From NCBI RefSeq assembly GCF_001186365.1, contig NZ_LDTZ01000020.1:124001-188000 (forward strand): a DNA stretch of 64,000 bases. The letters run 5' to 3'. Position numbers and translations under genes: made by a program. The stretch's first letter is position 1; every line of letters begins with the position of its first letter. Below the pieces are notes generated by a model, which ran no database searches, had not been told where the DNA came from, and saw nothing but the letters and a program-made list of their open reading frames with translations. Positions 21,573 through 29,991 of this stretch are shown piece after piece. Source of the DNA: Gordonia jacobaea (GTDB lineage Bacteria; Actinomycetota; Actinomycetes; Mycobacteriales; Mycobacteriaceae).

Positions 21573-22388
21573 ATGGTCGACGTGACGCGTGGGATCGCAG
21601 CGATCGTCCGACCGGCCCCGCAGCGAGTCGTTGACGTGGTCGACGACCCCCGCGAGCGACGGGCGCTGATCGTCGAACTCGTCATCGTCGGTGTGTTGAC
21701 CTTCGGTTTCTCTGCGATCTCGGCCATCCTCTCGCTGATCGAGCTGCAGCTGACCAGCGGAGTCGGCAACGCTACGGTCGCGCTCAATCCGAGCCGCTCG
21801 TCCGTCGGACTGATCGATTTCCTGCGACAACTCATGAGCGTGCTCCGACTGTTCGCGATCGCCGGCCTGGGCGTCTATCTCCTGTGGCGATCCGGCCTGC
21901 GCCTGCGCGGCGTGGGACTCGCCCGCCTGAGCGGCCGCGACGTTCCACCGGGACTTGTCCTCGCTGCCGCGATCGGACTGCCCGGGTTGGCACTCGTCGC
22001 CGCAGCGCGAGCTCTCGGCATGAACGCTCATCTCGTCCCCAGCGAAGTCGACGGTCCGTGGTGGCGCTGGCCGGTGCTGATTGCCATCGCAATCGGCAAC
22101 GCGGCCGCGGAGGAGATCATCGTCGTCGCCTACTTCATCACCCGCCTACGACAGCTCGGAGCGTCGGAGAACATGTCGTTGGCCGCGAGCGCTCTCCTGC
22201 GTGGGGGTTATCACCTGTACCAGGGTGTGGGCGCGGGCGTCGGGAACGTCGTGATGGGTCTCGTCTTCGGGCGCTACTACCAGCTCACCAACCGGGTGTG
22301 GCCGCTGGTCATAGCGCACGCGGTCATCGACGTCGTCGCGTTCATCGGCTACGCACTGCTCCACGATCACCTCGGTTGGGTCGGGTGA
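21573..22388 (+). CDS. CPBP-family intramembrane protease
   Basis: A 271-residue membrane protein with about eight helices. The CPBP/ABI signature motifs are EEIIVVAYFITRLR (paired glutamates), LLRGGYHLYQG (His) and IAHAVIDVV (His), which together form the intramembrane glutamic-protease site. The Arg usual in EExxxR is displaced, as in several actinobacterial members. The start is the ATG giving MVDVTRGI; upstream in-frame sequence is Pro/Arg-rich filler. Substrate unknown; roles in prenylated-peptide or bacteriocin processing are known for the family. Confidence 0.82.
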   Translation: MVDVTRGIAAIVRPAPQRVVDVVDDPRERRALIVELVIVGVLTFGFSAISAILSLIELQLTSGVGNATVALNPSRSSVGLIDFLRQLMSVLRLFAIAGLGVYLLWRSGLRLRGVGLARLSGRDVPPGLVLAAAIGLPGLALVAAARALGMNAHLVPSEVDGPWWRWPVLIAIAIGNAAAEEIIVVAYFITRLRQLGASENMSLAASALLRGGYHLYQGVGAGVGNVVMGLVFGRYYQLTNRVWPLVIAHAVIDVVAFIGYALLHDHLGWVG

Positions 22389-22461
22389 GCACTCGACGCC
22401 ATCGGCCCGTGCGCTGCGTGAATGACGCTTGAGGCCTGAGCGCCCGCGTACATTTGATCTG

Positions 22462-24096
22462 ATGAATGAGCCAGATCCGCGCTACATGCGGCGCCGCGGT
22501 GGTCCGTCGCCGCACGAGCAGCAGCCGCGGAATCCGGCGCCCACGCCACCTGGAAGAGACCGCGCTCCCGCAGGTCAGCGCCGAAATCCAGCACCTCAGC
22601 CACCCGCTGACCGCCGACCGCGCAATCCCGTGCCGCATCCGGTTCGTCAGGCCGACCCGCAGCACCACGCCCCTCGACGCGCCGCACCACCGAACGCCGC
22701 ACCCCCGAACGCCGCGCCCAAAAACGCCTACGACCCCACCCGACAGGTGCCGGGTGCAGGCGGAAACGATCGAGGTCGTCGTGTCGCGGAGTACCAACCT
22801 CCGCTGGCATGGTCGGCAGCACCCGACCATGCCCAACCCCCGCAGCCGGGTCCTCGACGCCCCGCGCCTCCCGCACCCTCACGACAGCCCGCTCCACGCG
22901 GCGCTGACCACGCCAAACCCGCCGACGCAACACCCTCGCACGCGGCAGCGGGTGCAGCCGCGGGTGCCGGGGCCGCTCGCGCGTACGCGCCGACGCAGAA
23001 GCCCGAGCCGGTGTCTCCCGACGACCGCCGGTCGCGCGGCGGGTCGTCTGCTCCCCCTCGACGCCCGGATCGGGGTCAGACCGCACCCCCTGCGTCGCCA
23101 CCTCGACGTGGAAAGCCACGCTTTCGTCGACCACAGCTCGGCCGACCCAGACGCATCGGCAGGATCATCCTGATCATCCTGCTCGTGATCGTCCTCGGGT
23201 CGCTGGGACTGTTCTTCTACTACGACAGCAAACTGCACCGCGTCGACGCTCTGCCCGGTTACGCCGGGCGTCCCTCCGACACCCCCGGCACCACCTGGCT
23301 GATCGTCGGCAGCGACTCCCGCGAGGGCTTGACCCAACAGCAGAAGGACGATCTCGCGACCGGAGACAGCGACGGGTCGCGGACCGACACCATCATGCTC
23401 GCGTACAAGCCCCCCAGCGGTAAGGCCACGCTGATCAGCATCCCGCGCGACCTCTACGTCGCGATCCCCGGTCAGGGCAGCTACAAGATCAACGCGGCGT
23501 ACAACTTCGGCGGTCCGCAACTGCTGGCCAAAACCATCGAGCAACTCACCGGCATCCGCATCGACCACTACGCCGAGATCGGCTTCGGCGGTTTCGACAC
23601 CCTCGTCGACGCTGTCGGCGGTGTGAACATCTGCATCGACCAATCGCTCCGCGACCCCAAGGCAGGACTCAACCTGACGAAGGGTTGTCACGATCTCAAC
23701 GGTCAACAGGCACTCGGCCTGGTCCGCACCCGAGCATTCCCCAACGCCGACCTCGAGCGCGTGGTCAATCAACGAAAGTTCTTGTCGGCCCTGATGTCGA
23801 AGGCCACCAGCCCCGGCGTGCTTCTCAACCCGTTCCGTCTGTTCCCGTTCATCAGCGGTGCGGTCGACGGCTTGACCGTCGACAACAGCACACATCTGTG
23901 GAACCTCGGCATGCTCGGGTGGTGGCTGAGCGACGACCCGATCACCACGACCACACCGACCGGTGGGTCTGAGCTGACCGACGACGGCGACTCACTTGCC
24001 GTGGGAGACAACACCAAACAGTTCTTCGACGCAATCCGGTCTGGCAAGCAGATACCGAAGGATCTGCTGTCCGATCAGGGCGGCGCAATCGGGTGA
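22462..24096 (+). CDS. LytR-CpsA-Psr (LCP) family cell-wall glycopolymer ligase
   Basis: A 544-residue protein. Residues 1-230 are a cytosolic Pro/Ala/Arg-rich disordered region. One membrane helix follows (about 232-253, IILIILLVIVLGSLGLFFYY), then the external LCP domain with RTDTIMLAY, LISIPRDLYV and LVRTRAFPNADLERVVNQ, which hold the Asp/Arg residues that bind the polyprenyl pyrophosphate. LCP enzymes transfer glycopolymers such as arabinogalactan from lipid carriers to peptidoglycan. The long Pro-rich tail is unusual in length. It lies in the same place as Rv3840 of M. tuberculosis, and the MinD/ParA-like gene follows. Confidence 0.9.
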   Translation: MNEPDPRYMRRRGGPSPHEQQPRNPAPTPPGRDRAPAGQRRNPAPQPPADRRPRNPVPHPVRQADPQHHAPRRAAPPNAAPPNAAPKNAYDPTRQVPGAGGNDRGRRVAEYQPPLAWSAAPDHAQPPQPGPRRPAPPAPSRQPAPRGADHAKPADATPSHAAAGAAAGAGAARAYAPTQKPEPVSPDDRRSRGGSSAPPRRPDRGQTAPPASPPRRGKPRFRRPQLGRPRRIGRIILIILLVIVLGSLGLFFYYDSKLHRVDALPGYAGRPSDTPGTTWLIVGSDSREGLTQQQKDDLATGDSDGSRTDTIMLAYKPPSGKATLISIPRDLYVAIPGQGSYKINAAYNFGGPQLLAKTIEQLTGIRIDHYAEIGFGGFDTLVDAVGGVNICIDQSLRDPKAGLNLTKGCHDLNGQQALGLVRTRAFPNADLERVVNQRKFLSALMSKATSPGVLLNPFRLFPFISGAVDGLTVDNSTHLWNLGMLGWWLSDDPITTTTPTGGSELTDDGDSLAVGDNTKQFFDAIRSGKQIPKDLLSDQGGAIG

Positions 24097-24190
24097 ATGA
24101 CGACTACCGCGATTTCAGACTTGCGATTCCGCACCGCCACCCGCCCCGTTGTAACGTCATGGCCGAACTTCGACATTGCGAGGATGTACC

Positions 24191-25843
24191 GTGACGGCCG
24201 ACAACCACCGAGCACCACACGTTCCGCCGTGGCTGGCGGGCCCGCCTGCCCCAGCCGGCGGCGATTCGCTGCGCGCACCCGCCGCTCCTCGGGAAACCAC
24301 CGCCGCTCCGGAGGTTCGTGGATCTTCTGAGGCCACTGGGTCGTCTGAGGTCGCTGGGCCCTCTGGGGTCGCTGCATCGCCTGAAGGCCATGCTTCTGCT
24401 GAAAGCGGCACTGCCCGGCCGGATGTCGCCCCGCAAGAGCACCCACAGTCTCAAGGTGCCCACTCCGAAGCTGCACAATCTGCAGCGCCACAGTCGGAAG
24501 CTGGACCGCCGGCGCCACTGCCGAGCTGGGTTCCTGCCGCCGAGAATGAGTGGGCCGGCGACCCCGTAGCGGCACCGCAACACCCCGACGCGCCCCACTT
24601 CGCGCCGCCGCCTCGCGGCACCGTGCCACCGCACGCCGCACCAAACCACGGAGTGCCGCCTCAATCACTGCCACCGCACGCCGGACCCCCTTTCGGGGCA
24701 CCCCAGCAAGGCCCACCGCAACAAGTCCCACCCCAGCAAGTCCCGCCGCAAGGTGGCGCACCCCAACAGTTCAGTGCGCCCACAGGATTCAGTGCGCCCA
24801 AAGGATTCGGTGCCCCCGCAGGATTCGGGGCGCCGCCACAGTTCGGTGCACCCGTTGCGCCGCAGGAGTACAACGCACCCGGCCTCGACTCCGGAATGCT
24901 CCTCCGAAAGGCGCGTCGACCACCACGGTCGGGCTGGCGTCGCACGGTGCACCGCATCTCCGGAGGCACCATCAGCCCCAGTGAGTCGCGAGCGACCGTG
25001 TACCACGACGAACTGGTCAGGCAGCTCAATGCGCCGGTCCACGGCGACTTCCGCATCGCGGTGCTGTCACTGAAGGGTGGCGTCGGAAAGACAACCACCA
25101 CAGTGGGTCTCGGCTCGACCTTCGCCAGTCTGCGCGGCGATCGCGTGATCGCCGTCGACGCCAACCCCGACCTCGGGACGTTGTCGCAGCGGGTTCCCCA
25201 GCAGACCTCGTCGACGGTGCAGGACGTCCTCCTCGACGATCAGATCCACCGCTACTCAGATGTCCGACGACACACCTCACAGTCTGTCAGTCGACTCGAA
25301 GTCCTTGCCTCCGAACGTGATCCGGCTACGGCAGAGACTTTCGACGAGCAGGACTACCGCACGGTGATCCAGGTTCTCGAGCGCTTCTACAACATCATCC
25401 TCACCGACTGCGGTACGGGACTGTCGCATTCGGCGATGGACGGTGTCCTCGATCTCGCGCACTCGTTGATCATCGTGTCGACGGCCGCCCTCGACGGCGC
25501 ACGCAGTGCCAGCGCGACCCTCGACTGGCTCGAAGCGCATGGCTACGGCCACCTGGTGTCACGGGCTGTTGTCGTCCTGAGCGGACCCCGACGTGGCAGC
25601 GCCAGCATCGATCTCACCCAACTGGCGCAACACTTCCTGGCACGGACCCGTGCCGTACAGGTGATCCCGTTCGACGAACACCTCTCCGAGGGAGCAGAAG
25701 TCGACCTCGATCTCCTCGCCAAGTCGACGCGGCGCGCGTTCGTCGAATTGGCCGCAACTGTCGCTGAGGATTTCGCCCTTGTCGGCGATCACCGCCGTCG
25801 TGACAACGTCGATCCGCGGTCGGCACAAACCTGGCAGCCGTGA
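24191..25843 (+). CDS. MinD/ParA-like ATPase with long Pro/Gln-rich N-terminus
   Basis: A 550-residue protein resembling the mycobacterial EspI/Rv3876 style of architecture. Residues 1-230 are low-complexity Pro/Ala/Gln/Gly, including near repeats of GAPQQ and FGAP. A basic segment RKARRPPRSGWRR comes before a MinD/ParA-type ATPase with the deviant Walker A LSLKGGVGKTTTT (about 293-305). VIAVDANPDLGTLSQ and IILTDCGTGLSHSAMD are the switch-type motifs. Start: the GTG preceded by GAGGA at 7 bases, rather than the TTG five codons upstream. Membrane-surface positioning or envelope assembly is inferred from the LCP neighbour; no ESX genes are in the window. Confidence 0.85.
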   Translation: MTADNHRAPHVPPWLAGPPAPAGGDSLRAPAAPRETTAAPEVRGSSEATGSSEVAGPSGVAASPEGHASAESGTARPDVAPQEHPQSQGAHSEAAQSAAPQSEAGPPAPLPSWVPAAENEWAGDPVAAPQHPDAPHFAPPPRGTVPPHAAPNHGVPPQSLPPHAGPPFGAPQQGPPQQVPPQQVPPQGGAPQQFSAPTGFSAPKGFGAPAGFGAPPQFGAPVAPQEYNAPGLDSGMLLRKARRPPRSGWRRTVHRISGGTISPSESRATVYHDELVRQLNAPVHGDFRIAVLSLKGGVGKTTTTVGLGSTFASLRGDRVIAVDANPDLGTLSQRVPQQTSSTVQDVLLDDQIHRYSDVRRHTSQSVSRLEVLASERDPATAETFDEQDYRTVIQVLERFYNIILTDCGTGLSHSAMDGVLDLAHSLIIVSTAALDGARSASATLDWLEAHGYGHLVSRAVVVLSGPRRGSASIDLTQLAQHFLARTRAVQVIPFDEHLSEGAEVDLDLLAKSTRRAFVELAATVAEDFALVGDHRRRDNVDPRSAQTWQP

Positions 25844-25860
25844 CGAAATCCGTACGCGCG

Positions 25861-26418
25861 CTATGACTCGACCGTCGTGTGCGCGCGAAGATATTGTGCG
25901 AGCTGTGTGCGCCCGCGGTTGAGTCTCGATTTCACCGTCTGCACGCCGACGCCCTGATGCTCGGCGATGTCGGCGTAGCTGAAGTCGCCGAACTCACGCA
26001 GCACAACCGCTTCGCGGATGTCGTCCGAGAGTTGTTGCAGTGCTTCGCGTAATTGATCGCGCAGCGCTATCTGCTCATCGAATCGGGGTGCCGAATCGTC
26101 GGCGTCGAGGGTCACCGGCGCCTCGGGGTCGCTGAAGTCGGTGAGGGTGGTGTTCGCCTTGCGCTTGCGGATCAGTGCGAGCGCATTGTTGGCGGCGATC
26201 CGGTGCATCCAGGTGGAGAATCTCGCCTCGCCGCGGAACTTGTCGAGGTTGCGCCACGCGGCGAGCAACGTTGCCTGGAGCGCGTCCTCGGCGTCGTGCT
26301 GATTGCCGCAGATCTGTAGGCAGACGGCCCAGATCTGGTTGCGATGGCCATTGACCAGATCCGCGAAGGCGCGTTGGTCGCCGTCGCGTGCCTGCATCAC
26401 GAGTACCGCTTCGTCCAC
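25861..26418 (-). CDS. ECF-type RNA polymerase sigma factor
   Basis: A 185-residue sigma-70 group 4 (ECF) factor. Region 2 (AFADLVNGHRNQIWAVCLQI ... AEDALQATLLAAWRNL) and region 4 (LREFGDFSYADIAEHQGVGV ... TVKSRLNRGRTQL) are complete, with a short linker. The GTG start has GGAG five bases upstream. It is the last of the minus-strand series that begins with the IniA-like gene; 112 bases separate it from the Asp/His-rich gene. No recognisable anti-sigma factor is adjacent, so how it is held in check is unclear. Confidence 0.92.
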   Translation of the reverse strand: MDEAVLVMQARDGDQRAFADLVNGHRNQIWAVCLQICGNQHDAEDALQATLLAAWRNLDKFRGEARFSTWMHRIAANNALALIRKRKANTTLTDFSDPEAPVTLDADDSAPRFDEQIALRDQLREALQQLSDDIREAVVLREFGDFSYADIAEHQGVGVQTVKSRLNRGRTQLAQYLRAHTTVES

Positions 26419-26530
26419 AGATGCTCCCGATCAATCAAACGCCTCCGCACCGGTGACAGATATGCCACCGGTGCGAAGACGTGTGCGGTCTTCGAAATTC
26501 AGCTCATCGAGCATTGTGCTCATGCGGCGC

Positions 26531-26947
26531 TCACAGGTGGTAGTCGCCCCCGTCGTGATGTCCACTACCACCGTCGTGATCGCCGTAATCGCCCTCGGCG
26601 AGGTCGACGTCGTGCCCGGTTGAATCGTCGTGCTGCAACGTCGGATCGTCGTCGCCATGCAGGACCGCGGGGTCTGCCGACACAGCACCACCGTCGTCGT
26701 GGCCGCCCTGATGTTGGTCGTCACCGTCTTGACCGTTTTCGTGATACACGCCGTCTTCGACGACGACGTCGTCGTCAGCGGGCACGTTGGGCTCGTCGTC
26801 CATGTCGGGGACGGTGCTGTCGTCTGCGGGAGCATCCGACTCGAATGCAGCGGACAGCGCGTGCTCGAACACCCCGGGCGGAGGGGCCTGCACGTCGTCG
26901 GGCGAGATGCCCAGCGCAGTCAGGATGGAGTCGTCATCAGCGCTCAT
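26531..26947 (-). CDS. Asp/His-rich acidic protein of unknown function
   Basis: A 138-residue protein, not recognised. Residues 1-45 are ordinary sequence (DDSILTALGISPDDVQAPPP) and may fold. The rest is extremely rich in Asp, His and Gly and ends DHDGGSGHHDGGDYHL, suggesting metal binding. There is no signal peptide or membrane helix. The ATG is well supported by AAGGAG at 7 bases. Its tail resembles that of the Asp-repeat protein 3 kb upstream in the same series, which ends DDHGAHDDHHGDVSV. Confidence 0.7.
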   Translation of the reverse strand: MSADDDSILTALGISPDDVQAPPPGVFEHALSAAFESDAPADDSTVPDMDDEPNVPADDDVVVEDGVYHENGQDGDDQHQGGHDDGGAVSADPAVLHGDDDPTLQHDDSTGHDVDLAEGDYGDHDGGSGHHDGGDYHL

Positions 26948-27028
26948 CCGTATCTCCTTCGTTCGTAGCAGGCGGCTGTCGGTTCCACTGCGCGCCGGCT
27001 TTCTCGGTTAGATGCTGCCAGGTGTGTG

Positions 27029-27445
27029 TCAGCCTTGGTACGCCGACATCGATGACACCGCCGATGCGATCACCACGACGTAGAGCACGATCGTGAGTAC
27101 GAACCCCACCCCGAACATGATCAGGGCGTACTTTCCGAGCTTCTTTGCCTGGTCGGACGCGTGCTGCGCACCGACGCGGTCGCCCGAGATCCACAGCGTC
27201 GAGACCCTGCCCGCGTGCCCGAAGGCCGCGAAGGCCAGCGGCCAGAAGAAGATCAGCGCCGCGGCGGCCCAACCCATGTTCGACGACGGGCACGCCGTCG
27301 AAGGGCTCTCCTGCACCGGCGGACGCTGCACACCGGAGGCATTCATGTCACGACCCGACGGCCTCATCACGGTGGTGCGGTCATCGAGTCCGACCTGGGC
27401 AGCGGCACGGTAAGCGGGCATCGGCTGGTTCTGGTTGGGGTACAT
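27029..27445 (-). CDS. Dispanin (CD225/IFITM-like) membrane protein
   Basis: A 138-residue protein. Residues 1-55 are a polar Pro/Gln-rich cytosolic segment. Two hydrophobic segments, WAAAALIFFWPLAFAAFGHA and YALIMFGVGFVLTIVLYVVV, flank a short loop with LWISGDRVGAQHASDQAKKL. This is the CD225/dispanin pattern, in which the amphipathic first segment and the basic loop act at membranes in membrane-fusion control by animal IFITMs; bacterial function is unknown. The start is the ATG with GAGGAG five bases upstream; the open frame extends 12 codons further without a better site. Confidence 0.8.
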   Translation of the reverse strand: MYPNQNQPMPAYRAAAQVGLDDRTTVMRPSGRDMNASGVQRPPVQESPSTACPSSNMGWAAAALIFFWPLAFAAFGHAGRVSTLWISGDRVGAQHASDQAKKLGKYALIMFGVGFVLTIVLYVVVIASAVSSMSAYQG

Positions 27446-27563
27446 CGGATCTCCTCGGCTCGTTCGGTGCGCTTCTCGCACCGTCAGAGATTGGATGCGC
27501 CGAGACCCTCCGAATGTGCCGCGCGGCGTCGAAGAATCTCTGTGACATGGGTCACTCTGGTGT

Positions 27564-29825
27564 TCATCGTTTCAACTGGAGCTTGGACGCCGTGTACGCG
27601 ATCAGGAGTACGCCGAGTAGCGTGAGCGCACTTGCGGTCAGAAGCGCGTTGCCGAATGCGGGCTCCCAGAGGTGCGCCCCGCGCGTCTGTGGGGCCAGCG
27701 GCGCGATCGATGGCAGGTCCACCGCCATCGCCGACGCGGCGTACCCCCAGTACGACGGGAAGAGCCACGCGAGCTGCGACAGTCCCGGTGCGCTGAGTCG
27801 AAAGAGCCCGCCGCAGAACACCAATTGTGAGATGACGAGGATGACCAGGGGCGGCATTGTTTGTTCGTTGGACTTCACGGTGGCCGAGATAGCAAGTCCG
27901 ACAACCGTACTCACGCATGCGATGGCCGCGACCGCACCGAGCAACTCGACAGGCGCCGCCCCCACGACACCTCCGGACGGCAGTCCCTTGCCCAGATAGC
28001 AGATCACCACCATCGTCGTCGACTGCGCGATCGCCACGCCGAAGTAGACCCCGACCTTGGCGGTCAGGTACGAGCCGGGGCGAAGTCCTACTGCGCGTTC
28101 GCGTTCGAAGATGTCGCGTTCACCGACGAGGTCGCGGACCGTCAGCGCCGTGCCCATGAAACAGGCTCCGATCACCATGATGACGAGAACCTGAAGCGAT
28201 TCTCCCGCGGTGTTCTGAGCCGTGTTGACGCCGAAACCGGCACTGCCGGGGATCACCAACGTCAGCAGCCCCAAGACGAGCGGCATCACCACGAGAAAGG
28301 CAAGGTATCCGGGATCGGCGAGAATCAGTCGCAGCTGGCGGCGGGCAATGGTGCTCGCCTGGCGCTGAGCACTGGTCTGGGGAGACGTCCGCACAACCCG
28401 TGTGCTCGGCGTCGATTGGTGCCGATGCGAGGCGTGCCCGTTGGTTCGCGCGAGATGCCTGCGATAGGCATCGTCGGGATGGCTTGCCACGTAGGAGAAT
28501 ATCTCGGCCCAATCGCTGTTTCCCATCGCGGGAGCCACCTCGTCGGGGCGGCCGCGGAAGGCCGTCTTGCCGCCGGGTGCGAGCAACAGCACCTGATCGC
28601 ACATGGCGAGGTGCGTCAGCGAATGCGTGACAACGATGACCGTGCGCCCCGCGTCGGCGAGTCGACGCAGCGTCGTCATGACCTGCCTGTCGAGTGCCGG
28701 ATCGAGGCCGGACGTCGGCTCATCGAGGATGAGAAGTGAAGGGCCGGTGAGCAATTCCATCGCCACCGAGGCTCGTTTGCGTTGACCGCCGGATAGCGCG
28801 TCGACTCGGGTGTCGAGGTGCTCGGACAGTTGGAGCTCATCGAGCACCCCCGCGATCACGCGGTCGCGCTCGGATTCGGGCAGGTCCTCCGGGAGCCGAA
28901 GCTCGGCTGCGAACCGAAGTGCCTGCCGCAGAGTCAGTTTGCGGTGCAGCACGTCGTGCTGGGGCACCATGCCGATGCGCGTGCGCAGCGACTCGTACTC
29001 CGCGTGGACGTCGTGACCGTCGAACAACACCCGCCCCGACGTGGGAGCGGTCAGGCCGGCGACAATCTTCGACAGGGTCGACTTGCCTGCACCGGATGGG
29101 CCGACGAGTGCTGTCAGCGTTCCCGGCCCGGCGACCAGATCGACGTCGTGGAGGAGTTCTTTGGTGCGGTCGACGACGAGCCCGATGCCCTCGACCTGCA
29201 ACCCTCCCCAGGCAGTGTTGGACCCGACTGCACTGATCCCCGCTGCGAGGAGATCGCCGCCTCGAACGATGAGGTCGGTGTTGCCGACGGTGACCAGGTC
29301 GCCGTCGGTGACCGCGGCTCGCCCAAATATCCTGTGTCCGTTGACGAAAGTGCCGTTGACACTGCCGAGATCCTCGAGATGCCGTTCGCCGGGTCCGACG
29401 ACCAGGCGAGCATGTCGTCGAGACACGAGCACGTCGTCGACGGCGAGATCGTTGGTCGGGCCACGTCCGATGAGCGTCACCGACGGGTTGTCGGAGGGTG
29501 AACCGTGCTCGACCTCTTCGGTCGCGAGCGCGACGACGAGAATCGGCGCCGATGCCGGCGGTCCGAGGTGCACCGACGTCGTCGAGGTGATCGGAAAGTC
29601 GACGACCAATGCACCCGACACGACCAGCGTCGCCCCGTCGACACTCACGAGATGCCATGTGTCATCACGCCATTCGATCGCGAGGTGGTGTTCGCGTACA
29701 TCCCGGTGATCGACGACGATGTCGTTGTCGAGCGCCGCTCCCACTGTCAACCGCGTCGTGTCACCGAGCGCGTACACACACGATTCGACACTCACGCTTC
29801 CGGGCATGGGAACAGTGGTTGTCAT
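27564..29825 (-). CDS. FHA-FHA-ABC-membrane exporter (Rv1747-like)
   Basis: A 753-residue fused ABC half-transporter. A degenerate FHA-like domain (about 10-95) is followed by a canonical FHA domain (about 116-185; IGRGPTNDL, SRRHARL and GSVNGTFVNG), which binds phosphothreonine. The nucleotide-binding domain has Walker A GPSGAGKST (242-250), signature LSGGQRKRA and Walker B LLILDEPTSGLD. The C-terminal ABC2-type membrane domain (about 500-753) has six helices. In M. tuberculosis the like-built Rv1747 is regulated through Ser/Thr kinase PknF and involved in envelope lipid export; no kinase gene is near here. It belongs to the ini-like series. Confidence 0.9.
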   Translation of the reverse strand: MTTTVPMPGSVSVESCVYALGDTTRLTVGAALDNDIVVDHRDVREHHLAIEWRDDTWHLVSVDGATLVVSGALVVDFPITSTTSVHLGPPASAPILVVALATEEVEHGSPSDNPSVTLIGRGPTNDLAVDDVLVSRRHARLVVGPGERHLEDLGSVNGTFVNGHRIFGRAAVTDGDLVTVGNTDLIVRGGDLLAAGISAVGSNTAWGGLQVEGIGLVVDRTKELLHDVDLVAGPGTLTALVGPSGAGKSTLSKIVAGLTAPTSGRVLFDGHDVHAEYESLRTRIGMVPQHDVLHRKLTLRQALRFAAELRLPEDLPESERDRVIAGVLDELQLSEHLDTRVDALSGGQRKRASVAMELLTGPSLLILDEPTSGLDPALDRQVMTTLRRLADAGRTVIVVTHSLTHLAMCDQVLLLAPGGKTAFRGRPDEVAPAMGNSDWAEIFSYVASHPDDAYRRHLARTNGHASHRHQSTPSTRVVRTSPQTSAQRQASTIARRQLRLILADPGYLAFLVVMPLVLGLLTLVIPGSAGFGVNTAQNTAGESLQVLVIMVIGACFMGTALTVRDLVGERDIFERERAVGLRPGSYLTAKVGVYFGVAIAQSTTMVVICYLGKGLPSGGVVGAAPVELLGAVAAIACVSTVVGLAISATVKSNEQTMPPLVILVISQLVFCGGLFRLSAPGLSQLAWLFPSYWGYAASAMAVDLPSIAPLAPQTRGAHLWEPAFGNALLTASALTLLGVLLIAYTASKLQLKR

Positions 29826-29991
29826 GGAAGGTCCGCCTTCTCGATGGGTGAACGACGCTCAGGCGCCGCGACCGACACCGGGCGGCAGCCCCGCGATCTG
29901 CGATGGGGCTGCCGCCCGGTGCGGCCCGAATGTGTGGTGTCCGGCGACTGGACGACAGGTCGAACTCCGCCTCGACCAGACGACCTGCCGA

